DNA of 64,000 nucleotides from Effrenium voratum (lineage: Eukaryota > Sar > Dinophyceae > Suessiales > Symbiodiniaceae), in assembly GCA_963377175.1 (NCBI GenBank), contig CAUJNA010000480.1, positions 329,364 to 393,363 of the forward strand, read 5' to 3'. The notes beneath the pieces were generated by a model. It was not told the origin of the DNA. It searched no databases and saw only the letters and a program-made list of their open reading frames with translations. The translations under genes and the position numbers were made by a program. Of the stretch, positions 12,501 to 21,619 are shown piece after piece. Positions within the stretch are counted from its first letter, which is position 1. Each line of letters starts with the position of its first letter.

Positions 12501-12547
12501 CTCAGCGCCAGCGTGCCACAGCAAGGCCATGACGATGAAGTTCATGC
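12501..12547 (-). CDS. Candidate exon with a membrane-segment-like peptide
   Basis: The minus strand reads GMNFIVMALLWHAGAE between an AAG acceptor and a GA donor. The hydrophobic run looks like one transmembrane segment; it faintly recalls an ABC-transporter membrane helix, but 15 residues cannot decide a family. It sits just outside the microsatellite that carries the TIR element. Confidence 0.35.
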
Positions 12548-12616
12548 CTTGGCCCATGGCCCAGAACCAAAAAAACAGGAAACCGATGACTGATGAGAAT
12601 CACGCATGCCTCTTTG

Positions 12617-12837
12617 GATATATATATATATATATATATCTGAAAGCATATGTATATATACATATATATATATATATTAATTACATTCAGCAAATACACA
12701 CCCACACCCACACCCACACCCACACCCACACACACACACACACACCCACACCCACACCCACACGTGCACGCACACGCGCACGCGCACGCGCACGCGCACG
12801 CACCCGCACCCGCACCCGCACCCCCACCCACACACAC

Positions 12838-12869
<32 letters not shown>

Positions 12870-12870
12870 T
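12617..12870. repeat. Compound (TA)n, (CCCACA)n, (CGCACG)n, (TA)n microsatellite
   Basis: TA repeats at about 12617-12680, C/A-rich hexamer repeats at about 12690-12840, then (CATA)n and (TA)n up to 12869. The left end of the TIR element follows within three bases, so the microsatellite is probably the insertion target. Confidence 0.9.
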
Positions 12871-12872
12871 GG

Positions 12873-12905
12873 TACCCCCCTGGAATACTCAGGTTTTTGG
12901 CCAGA
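12873..12905 (+). repeat. Left terminal inverted repeat
   Basis: 33 bp starting TACCCCCCTGGAATACTCAG and ending TTTTTGGCCAGA. It pairs with 17725-17758 with one substitution and one indel. Confidence 0.85.
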
Positions 12906-12999
12906 GCTGTAAAAATGCATGCAAAGCACAGGTTCCAGCTTCTAAAATGAGGCTCTAAAAATGCACTCCTTTTTTAAAATTGAATTTCGGTACTTAATG

Positions 13000-13320
13000 C
13001 AATCCGGGATGTGCTAGCACATCCTGGATTGAAGATTGAAGATTCAAGATTTCTGACCATTCTTTCTGTACTTAGGGCAACCCAGGGTGCGCATGTTCTA
13101 GCACGTGCTAGCACATCCTGGATTGAAGATTGAAGATTGAAGATTCTCTGACAACTCTCTCTGGGATTCTTCAATCTTCAATCCAGGATGTGCTGGCGCG
13201 TGCTAGCACATATTATTTGTCCAAGGATGGGTTGAAGACTTCCAGAACAAGTGGTCTGAGAATCTTTAATCTTCAATCTTAAATCCAGGATGTGCTAGCA
13301 CGTGCCCCCAGTACATATTC
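13000..13320. repeat. Subterminal palindromic repeats of the TIR element
   Basis: The perfect 10 bp palindrome GTGCTAGCAC occurs at 13011-13020, 13105-13114, 13200-13209 and 13292-13301. Each is flanked by AATCCAGGAT or its complement and by AATCTTCAATCTTCAATC. Some sites extend to CACGTGCTAGCAC or ATGTGCTAGCACAT. The pattern suggests iterated binding sites or hairpins near the element end; it recurs in the second copy at 56950-57280. Confidence 0.8.
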
Positions 13321-13585
13321 GAAGAATTCAGAAAGAGTTGTCAGAGAATCTTCAATCTTCAATCCAGATCCTGGATTGCCCTAAGTGCGGATTTGAAGAA
13401 TCCAAAAGGCACACCCGGAGCGCACGCTGTCAGAATCAAATTGCTGATGTGCACTTGCACTGTCAGGGGGGGAAAGTGTTGTTGACACCTTTCAGGTTTT
13501 TGTGGACTTGAGGGCTGGCCAGGCCGGACGATTCTCAAGTACAAAATCTGGTAGATCGTCAATCTTCAATGCAGGGGGCAAATCC

Positions 13586-15457
13586 TTACTGATATATGTT
13601 TTTGGAATCTTGTATAGTTGATCTTCGATCCAGGGCAACACGATCTAAGCAAATGCTGAAAAACTGTGTTTTACAGCATTTCTGACCAAGAGCCAACCAA
13701 CGTGGTCGCGAAGTGCAAGAGACCTCGTCCAGAGATGCATCTGTCGTTTCCCAGAGAAAACGGCAATGGCAACTCTTAAGCAGCGAAGCGATTTCAGGCC
13801 AATCTGGATGCTTTGCGATGGATGCAACATTTTCAAGAAGCACAATCACAGGCCTGGATACAGAAATAGTCTTGGCCATCTCTTTCCAAAGCTCGCCATC
13901 TGGCGACCTGAGTCCTCGCGCCCTGCCAGCATCACTCCAGGGCTGACATGGTAAGCTGGCCGTGAAAACGTGATGGCAACGGACGCTCTGCATGGCATGA
14001 ATGCAACCCGGGTCCAAATTCTCACAAAGGCAAATTTTGTCAAGGCTTCGGAAGTCAGGGACGGTGTGATAGAAGGCGGGTGTGGCATGGAAATTCGCAC
14101 AATAGGTATCAACAGCTACTTGACAGTTGTCCAAAGCTGTGGTGACTCTGAAGTGTTGTGCAAGCTGGTCCGAAGCCAGGACAGCTCTCGACCATCCACC
14201 AAATCCTCCACAGCACAACTCCAGAATACTCCAAGGCAAATCCTGTGCCGGATCAGGAATCACTGCAATAGCTGAGGAAGCACTGCACACCCAGAAATGC
14301 CGCCTGGTTTGATTCCACGTGATATTGCAACAGGTGAAGAACTGATTCAATGCAAAAGCCGGAAAGGGTCGAATTGCCAAGAAATGGACATCCATATCCA
14401 TCACCTCCATGCGGTTAAGCACCAAGAGGATCTGGTCCTGTCCTTTCGATCTTTGGCGGAGGTTTCAGCGGCAAATGGTTGCGGCCCGGAGCTCCCAGGA
14501 AAAGAGGTCCTTGACCAACATTTCCCGCCAGGGTGAATGGATTAACCAGTTTACCATGTTGGTAAATAACACTTGCATGGCGCTCCAAGTTGATGAAACC
14601 CAAGCACATGTGAAGGGGTACCGTCGCAGGTACCTTGTGTTTGAAGGGCCCAGCCGCATCAGGGAGCACCCATGCAAGGACAGAATCCATATCCATGGTC
14701 AGGGGTTGTCTGGTTGGCAAAGAGGAGGGGCTGCCACGATCCGCACCTAGCCTCAGGCTGGATTCAGGAGGTCTCTCAAATACTCCTCCAAGGAGTCCCT
14801 GAGTTAGAATGCGGATGACCTGGTCACAAAAAACACCTGCACGAGCATCGACACACAGCGGCTCATTGCACATCAAAGAATGAGATCCGGGCTCCAAATC
14901 TTCCATCAAGTCAATGAGGAAAGTGCATGCAGGGACACGTCGCTCAATGCATCGCTGATTCGTAGGCCCAGCAATCCAAATGCAGACCATCTGATCCTTG
15001 GCCTGGTCTTCATGTACAAGGGCGCCCTCGTCGTGGGGGTTGCGCTTTGCATGATTCGGACTGCTTGTTTGCATGCACTTGCTGTTCCAGTTCACGTGCC
15101 ACTTGCTATGAAAAAGCGAAGCATACGGACAATGCAACTGACTCCTCAAAATGGCCCAAAAAGGACAGCCGCGCCATCATCCAAAAGGGCCAAATCCCGA
15201 AAAATCCAGCTGTTTATGACCGAAGCACGCAAAAATCGCAGTTCCAAAAGATCCTGTTGTTCTCGCAAAGCAAGAAAAGCAGTGTTGGGAGAATGCATGC
15301 ACAAGGTCCTCCAAATGCTGAGATCAAGGACATAGCGAAGATGCCGGCTAATGTTACGAGACGTGTCCCACAGTTGTGAATCCGCAAGGCGCATGATAGA
15401 AAATGTAGCTGAAATCACCAGGTAGATCAAAGTGCAGCTGTAATCACCAGCGATCAA
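13586..15457 (-). pseudogene. C5 cytosine-specific DNA methyltransferase, frameshifted and C-terminally truncated
   Basis: Three consecutive minus-strand frames, 15146-15457, 14415-15149 and 13586-14425, overlap by 4 and 11 bases and look like one gene broken by indels. The last frame (279 residues) holds the catalytic domain: motif I ELCCGGFGGWSRA (69-81), motif IV SLPCQPWSDAGRA (157-169, nucleophile Cys160), motif VI ENV (198-200) and motif VIII-like SRPRWLALG (239-247). Motifs IX and X of the target-recognition end are missing; the frame runs into the subterminal repeats. The reaction would be methyl transfer from S-adenosylmethionine to cytosine C5. The N-terminal frames are not recognised. 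DNA methyltransferases inside dinoflagellate retrotransposons are known; here the host unit has TIRs instead. Confidence 0.75.
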
Positions 15458-15665
15458 AGGCCAAATGAAATGCGAATCCGACGCAGTGCAAAGGCCGTGA
15501 AATCACTGAGCCATGGCGCCGGCGCCCCGCGGGGAAATGACAGGTCTGGGGGCCCAATCGACTTGAACCCACCACTTGATCTCGCCACTTGCTGCGATTC
15601 GCACTCACTGTCGTACTGCCGAGGGTCGCATGTGTGTCAGGGTCCCCCAATTAGAGTACCGCAAC
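15458..15665. promoter_or_regulatory. Divergent intergenic region of the TIR element
   Basis: Separates the minus-strand methyltransferase region from the plus-strand ORFs and must hold both promoters if they are expressed. It contains the perfect palindrome GGCGCCGGCGCC at 15515-15526, next to CCGCGGGG. No TATA-like element stands out. The regulatory role is inferred from position only. Confidence 0.35.
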
Positions 15666-15914
15666 ATGGCCACCAATGGTATGGAGGAACTGAATGAGCA
15701 GGAGAACATCCCAGCACAGGCCCCTCCACCTCCAGTGCCAATGCTGCTGCAGAATCGGAAAAAGCGCCTAATGCAGGAGAAGCGGCTGCTTGCCAAAGCC
15801 ATAAAAAAGGAAAACCGCCGTGTACGTCGTTTGAAGAAGAACCTTCACCGTCTCTCCGAGGGTGATATCCATGAGCTCTTACTCATGAAGCAGAACAAGA
15901 ATGTGGGTACCTGA
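15666..15914 (+). CDS. Small basic coiled-coil protein of the TIR element
   Basis: The ATG at 15666 sits in a good context (ACATGGCC) and opens 82 codons. A Pro-rich stretch (APPPPVP) is followed by a Lys/Arg-rich amphipathic helix (KRLMQEKRLLAKAIKKENRR) and LKKNLHRLSEGDIHELL. Charge and heptads suggest a nucleic-acid-binding coiled coil. From memory, similar basic helices ending in an LSxxDL motif recur in dinoflagellate repeat-encoded proteins, but no function is known to me. An in-frame upstream extension to 15576 exists but looks non-coding. It is followed by the Rep-like ORF in the same orientation. Confidence 0.55.
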   Translation: MATNGMEELNEQENIPAQAPPPPVPMLLQNRKKRLMQEKRLLAKAIKKENRRVRRLKKNLHRLSEGDIHELLLMKQNKNVGT

Positions 15915-16178
15915 GCAGCTTTAATTTTTTTCTGGCACAATGTTGCCTGACAAAATGTCAGGCAAACGCGTGTAACAATAAAGCCTTGGCGGCAGGCGTT
16001 GCACATTTACGCCTGTAGCCTGTGACAGTTGAACTGAACCTTGCCATGCGAGAACCCTTAATAGCATGCACATTTGACAGAAAAAATGCCCTACAGTCAG
16101 CCCGGTTGGCAGGAATTCCTCTATGCAAACAACTTCATTTGCGGCATTCACATGTGCACCTGTCGTGTCCACCGCATT

Positions 16179-16203
16179 GTAGCCATTTTGGCTTTCAATC
16201 AAG
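16179..16203 (+). other. Genomic relic of the dinoflagellate spliced leader
   Basis: GTAGCCATTTTGGCT at 16179-16193 equals 15 consecutive bases of the conserved dinoflagellate spliced leader. A further CAAG, the leader's last four bases, follows at 16200-16203 after a six-base insertion. An ATG comes two bases later. A chance 15-mer match in 64 kb is very unlikely. Such relics arise when trans-spliced mRNA is copied back into DNA. Confidence 0.7.
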
Positions 16204-16204
16204 A

Positions 16205-17009
16205 ATGCTGCCAATTGTGGATAATGCCGACCAAGTGCTGGATGGAACAGGGCCTCCACCCCTCAAGCGATTTCGCATTCGGCAAAAGGGACCTGCGCCT
16301 TGGGCTGTAGCAGTGCAGCCTCACCCTGCAATTCCAGAACCACAAGATGCTTTCTGCAGAGGTCGCACCCAATGAAAAATCCAATGGGTTAACACGTGCC
16401 TGTGCAGCAGTTTCCCATGGAACCATGAAGAAGGTTATCGACCTCGTTCTGAAAAACGTAAATCCAGACAAGGTCAGCCTTGGATGGTTGCGAGAACGTT
16501 TGCTTGAGACTGGTGACTTCGATCCAAACTGGCTTAGTGAGCAATGGGAAGATTTCATAAAATTCATTGTGGTTGCAAATGTCCGGAAAAAGTCAGAGGC
16601 ATTGGTTCAACGTGTTGCAGAACGAACTGCGCAGCCCGATCAGACTGACAAAGCAGCACCGGCCACAAAGGAGCCTTTGTCCAGGAGCTGTGATACAGGT
16701 TACGGTGAAGTTGCCGATGCTGACAGAAGCACACAAACCAGAGTGTACATGCTGACATTCCCACATGTGCCACCTGAAACAACCACAGAGGACGGACTTC
16801 CCTACAGAACTGTGGGGCAGATGAAACACAAAGAGGTGCTGTGGTATGTTATACAGACCCTGCTCAAGGCACAGACTTTCAACAGAGTGCCCATGGTTGA
16901 GCATGTGCAAGTACAAAAGGCGGCCGTGTTCAAGGAGCGACACAAAGAGAGTGGCGAGATGCACTACCATGTGGCAGTGATGTTGGATCGGCATGCACGC
17001 CATGAATAA
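16205..17009 (+). pseudogene. Rep/HUH-endonuclease-like protein, frameshifted, likely 3' truncated
   Basis: The frame from ATG 16205 encodes a basic, NLS-like start (PPPLKRFRIRQK) and stops at 16375. The overlapping frame 16347-17009 (220 residues) continues the protein, so one indel separates them. Residues 133-138 (VYMLTF) resemble Rep motif I. Residues 202-209 (SGEMHYHV) give the His-hydrophobic-His metal site of motif II (His206, His208), preceded by a strand with FKERH. The frame ends soon after, and the catalytic Tyr motif III is not visible, so the copy seems truncated or again shifted. Rep/HUH proteins nick single-stranded DNA in rolling-circle replication and transposition. Assignment rests on two motifs, hence moderate confidence; any other HxH-bearing fold would be the alternative. 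Confidence 0.45.
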
Positions 17010-17724
17010 GATCAGTGATTGAAATCACTTTTCTGTCATTGGCTTGGCTCAGTTCTTAAACCACATGGAGATCGAAAAGGACAACAACCCTTTCAAAATT
17101 GAGTTTGATTCCAAGTTCGTTTGGCCATGACAATAGCTATCTTCTCCAGTTGAGTTTTGAAATGCACAAGAAACTGCAAGCGATTAAAATTGAATTAACC
17201 CTTGAATTTCAATAGTTGTTCTTGGCGATGATTGAATCAACTTAGACAAGCAACGCGCAACTGAGATAGTTGCTTTGCAAAATATGTTTCAAGCAGACTG
17301 AGCTAGCATGTACATGGAATTATTCACAACACTTGAGCTAACATGTAAATGCAATTGCGCAAGGACATGAAGTAGGAATGAGTTCCATTTCCCCAAGTTG
17401 ATGACTTGCTGAATTTCGCTGCCAAACAACAATAATAGCAACCACATGATAGATCTGCTACAGGCGCATTGGAGCTGCCAAAACATACTTCGCGCACTGC
17501 TCTTGTGCTGTGCTTTTTGGGCTGGAGCTGCCAGAGTGCACTTTGCATACTCCAATGTGACTTTAGGTGCACTTCGCGCACGCCAATGTGACGGTCACAT
17601 AACTCCTATTCAATGTTGAGCTTAACTTCTGCTTGGTTGGAATTTGCATGGAGTTGCGCGTCCAGTCAGTTCATTTCAGAGTCTCAAGGCATTTGTCACC
17701 CCCAGTCTGGCCAAAAACCTCAGT
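17010..17724. other. Right non-coding arm of the TIR element
   Basis: AT-rich, with no open frame of note. It aligns along its length, reverse-complemented, with about 55920-56560 of the second copy, including GTGCGCGAAGTGCAC near 17567-17590. Conservation between copies without coding content suggests structural or replication sequences. Confidence 0.6.
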
Positions 17725-17758
17725 TCTGGCCAAAAACCTGAGTATTTCAAGGGGGGTA
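17725..17758 (-). repeat. Right terminal inverted repeat
   Basis: 34 bp ending AAGGGGGGTA, the complement of the left terminus. TCTGGCCAAAAACCT is present twice (17706 and 17725), a partial duplication of the repeat. (TA)n begins a few bases outside. Confidence 0.85.
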
Positions 17759-17896
17759 GCATCTATATATATATATACCATAGACATACATATCGGTGCC
17801 CCTCCACCTTGGGGGTGTCATTGTATCCAAAGTGTGCCCTTGTAGATTCGCGGGAGATGGGCCACTCTGCCCTTGCGGGCGGATGCCAATCTTGCT

Positions 17897-17963
17897 ACCC
17901 GGCCGCTTCGCCCGCACCTCCGCGTTTGAGGCCCCGGCCTTGGACATAGCCCACTGCCTCAAT
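17897..17963 (-). CDS. Candidate exon, unknown protein
   Basis: Behind a good acceptor (CGCTTGCCCAG) the minus strand reads ALRQWAMSKAGASNAEVRAK with GC-rich third positions and ends at a GT donor (GTAGCAAG). The family is not recognised. It lies just right of the TIR element, which would then be in an intron or spacer. Confidence 0.35.
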
Positions 17964-17969
17964 GCCTGG

Positions 17970-20900
17970 GCAAGCGGAGCTCAAGAGTGGTCAAAAAGCT
18001 GAGCTCTTGAGGGCAGCCCGGCATGAGGCTACCACTTTATGAAAATAAGCTCGTGACCTGGAATTTTGGTCGAAGCGCACGCCAGCACAAGGGCTGGATG
18101 TGCTTCGCAGTTCCGAGTTGGAACGCCAGGGCTGGAAACCAATTGAAACCAGCAGAAACACACATGCTCCCCATTAGCTGCTGTCACTGAAATGCGAGTT
18201 GACGGACATATCCCGCACATCCACCTGCTCTGCAGTAGCTTGCATGCCAAAGGCTTGCTTGACATGCGTTGGGATCTTTCAGGTTTGCACGCCGTGACAG
18301 GATGCACAGAACCAGTGCTCACTTTGACCCAGCGCTCCCGGACCCCCCCCCTTCTTCCAACTCGAGGCCGGCACTCTTGGGCTCCTGCGGGCCGAGTGGC
18401 GGCCCCCCTCGAAACTCAGATGCAACCCGGAACGCCGTCATCTTTACAGGAAACACCTTTTCAAATTTCTGACCCCCTTTTTGGGCTCAAAGTCAATTTG
18501 CTGTGAGTAACTCGGAGCAACTAGGCCAGCTAAATCGGGTTGGTTGGCTTTAACACCATCCAGCAGGGGTGCCCAACACGCAGAAACACACACTAAATCA
18601 GCCGAAACAATGAACCAACTCTTTGCAAGGGTCCTTGCGGCACAGCGCCGCGGGAGCAATCGTTTGCATGTTTGAAGCGGCTGCGGGCTGTGTCGGGATG
18701 TGCTCACTTGTGCGTGGATCTTTGAGCAACCCGCAAAATCTGAGAAAATTGATCATGAGCCAGTAGCCAGCTACCAGTGGCTGCACAAGCAACTTGTGAG
18801 TGCCCAGCAGAATCTGGCCCAGTTCATAGAACAAGGCAATCAGACACATACATAGACATCTTTTGCAAGGCATGTTATGAAGCAAGCTAGCAATTTATGA
18901 TAACATGTCAGGAGCTCTGAGCATTGAGGTCGGCGTTTGCAGCTATCAAGATGTTCGATCAGTCTGCAACTTTGCCTTTGCGTTCGTCACCACCCCGGAC
19001 CTCCCCAACCAACACTTGCCCACTGGCCTCTTGTTGCCGCTGCTCCTGGCAACACAAAGATGGAATCGAAAGAGGCAAGTTGTCTGTAAGGACTCATGTT
19101 TTTACATGGTTTTTCTCTTGGTGCAAATGGGGTCCCAAATGAATGTGCGTTTGAATTGCCAAATGGCTATGCTCCGGAAAACACAATCCCCGCCTCCCCG
19201 TGTGGAAGTACCGTGGAAGCACCCAAATGCCATTTGGCCCAGCCATGCCGGAAAGGAAAGATACCGTACCAAGCACGTGTTGGTGCAAGTGTCTCTTCGC
19301 TTGCGCAGCGGGTGGACAGCCGCTTTACGTTGACTGATTGCCGGTTTTTCTCCAATGTGGACGGTGTTCAAGGTAGGCCTGTTTGTTTTCCGGACACACC
19401 CGCATAAAGTTTAGTTTCCTTTCAGGGGCGTGCTTCCAGCCTGCACTGTCTCCCCATCATAGACGATCCAGGCCTCGAGCAATTCCGGAAAGGTGAGTTG
19501 TCTTTTAGGGGGATTTGTGGGGCTTGGAAATTCACGAACCTTGGGGGGGAGTCCCCAAATGCGCATCGCCACAGCCTGGAAGGAGGAACCAGTGTGTTGG
19601 CAAGAAGCGGGAACAATCCCATCCATACCACACCTCTGAAAACTGTTTTACACAATCCCTTGTGCGAACATTGTGACGTTCGAGCAGGGAATGCCCCCAC
19701 TTCCCCCTTACAGGCGCATTGGTGGCTAAGGCCCCAGCCTTCAGCAAATTCGACAAGGATTCTCGGCCACTGCAGCCGTCGGCGAATATACCTCAAAGTG
19801 CCGAAAACTAGTGTCCTTTTAAAGATTTGACATCCTAGAAAGGCATAGTCACCGTACGAATAAAACCGGCCAGTCACAAAGCGAGCCACGAGTCTGCCAA
19901 GCTGCCTCAGCGTTGTTGAGTGCGCCCAGAGGAACAATAGTGAAGACTGAGTGACTGAGTCTTTCTGAAACCAACCCCATGACGCCAAGGGAACAGCACA
20001 TTCCAACTCAGTACCAGCAAATGTCAACTGCACAAAACCCGCAAGAACTTCCCACAGCCGGTTTCTCTAACTTTGAGACATTGGGCGGAAAGCCTTAGCG
20101 GAAAGCCTTGGCTTTACCAGTGGATCCTGCCCATGCCAACTTTGCCACTGTCAAAGGGCCTCAAGGCTACCACGGCAAATGACCCAGCGCGATTGAAGGG
20201 GGAGGGCGCTGATCCGCTGATGACCATCTGGAGGGGACCGTGTGAATGCACGGCTTAGCCTGATTCAAGTTTCCCCTGGTCTCATTGCTGAAGCCAATTA
20301 GTTCCCTATGGTGGACATGCATGGAACATGTTGCAACCTCCTTGGGGATTTCTGTTTCAGGGCTTGGGCCAACGCAGTCCCCAGTCTGGAAACCCAAGGC
20401 ACTCAGCGACGGCCAGGTGCGCTCAACGTCCAGCTGTAGCTGCCGCTCCTGAACAAACGGAAGTTCAAAGCGTTTACTTGTCCCTGGCGTTTTAGTATTT
20501 ATCTAATGCAGGCTTCAGAGCTCTGAAGCTACCTGAAGTACAGTTGTCGCAAAAGGAGGCAGAGTAGGGGTTGACCAACCTGGATCCGGCCGTAAAACTG
20601 GCCTAAGTCATTTGTATAGCATATTATAGCATAATACAACAAGGAAGCGCCTCCTTACAAGTGACACATGTTGGGCACTTTTGCCAGGATATGTTTTACA
20701 ATATATCATCTGTTGGTCTGTGCATAAGGGAATTGAACAGCATGGGACAGGAGCGGATAAATGGTCGCCCACATCGAAATCTCAAAACCCTCTCCGCGCT
20801 AACGCACACGGAGCGCCAAAACGCTCTGGTTCTCAATCTCATTGGACACAGGGCAAGCAAGCAATGAATACATCATACATCATGGGCCAGTATGGCATTG

Positions 20901-21500
20901 GAGCATGCTGCAATGACCGCTGGCCCACCCAGTGCAAACGCGACTTGGAACCGAAATGAATTGGGGGTGCGTGATCCTTCACGTTTGGGCAAACCCCCCC
21001 CCCAATCATGCGCCTTCTCTCGGGACAAGTGCGGCGAGCCGTTCCTGGCCGCCTAGGCCAACATGTGGCAACTGGATTGGCCAGTCCCGGTGCTGCCTGG
21101 ATTGGCCAGTCCCGGTGCTGCCTTGCTGCCTAAACAGTGCACCTTCTGGGGGGCTGTGTTTGAGGAAAAGGGATTGAAACTAGGGTCTTCTTCGGGCCAA
21201 TTATCAGAATATTTGTTGGCAAGTTCAGTGCCCGGAAGCCGTGACAGGATGATTTTGGGCAATAGCCTGAACACCCCTGCAGATTGAAAATACTGGAAGC
21301 CTCATGCAGGGAACTGTTGCGCGCCAGAAGGCTTCAGAATACAATCCCTTCTTTGCCCGTTCTGCTGTGCCTGTTGCCTACAGAATCCTTCAGAAAGGTA
21401 GGCGCACCAACACCATGTAGAGTAAACCGATAGAACATGATAGAACGCCCCGTTTTTCTTGCTGAGGGAATGAGGGTGGGTCAGACTCCATTTCTCGTTC
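17970..21500. other. Long stretch without firm genes
   Basis: Competing short frames occur on both strands. A minus-strand piece at about 19440-19500 (ELLEAWIVYDGETVQA) resembles the W-x-x-x-DG repeat peptides near 34 kb. A 25 bp tandem duplication of TGGATTGGCCAGTCCCGGTG plus CTGCC lies at 21073-21122. Nothing else is supported. Confidence 0.3.
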
Positions 21501-21521
21501 CCCGAGAACGCACCGATTCCC

Positions 21522-21602
21522 CGATCGCAGGTTGACCCATTCCGCGCCGAAGGCCCCGAAGGCCCCAAAGGCCTCCAGGAGCTTCTCGTAGCGGCCGCCT
21601 TA
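21522..21602 (-). CDS. Candidate exon, unknown protein
   Basis: A GC-rich segment; the minus strand reads GGRYEKLLEAFGAFGAFGAE then WVNLRSG after a CTAAG acceptor. Base composition contrasts with its flanks and fits a coding exon. Other frames are also open, and no family is recognised. Confidence 0.3.
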
Positions 21603-21619
21603 GGTCCGGCTCGCCCGCC

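Larger units (their letters stand above)
12873..17758. mobile_element. DNA transposon-like element with TIRs carrying methyltransferase and Rep-like genes
   Basis: The left terminus TACCCCCCTGGAATACTCAG (12873 on) and the right terminus, reverse complement TACCCCCCTTGAAATACTCA (17758 back), form terminal inverted repeats of 33 and 34 bp, both running into CAGGTTTTTGGCCAGA. Part of the right repeat is duplicated at 17706-17720. Both ends abut (TA)n tracts (12851-12869 and about 17765-17776). Inside are a left subterminal array of palindromic repeats (13000-13320), the methyltransferase region on the minus strand (13586-15457), a divergent intergenic region, a coiled-coil ORF and a Rep-like ORF on the plus strand (15666-17009), and a non-coding right arm. 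A second copy at 55883-57357 shares both arms, which confirms the unit as mobile. The genes hold frameshifts, so this copy is probably not autonomous. Confidence 0.8.

Noticed and set aside
17018..17110. Catalytic Tyr motif of the Rep-like protein downstream of its stop
   Set aside because: Frames after 17009 give no Y-x-x-K-type motif; only a possible short out-of-frame continuation.
19422..20033. 203-residue minus-strand frame
   Set aside because: No splice signals, motifs or composition supporting a protein; only a short LLEAWI piece is of interest, and that is in another frame.
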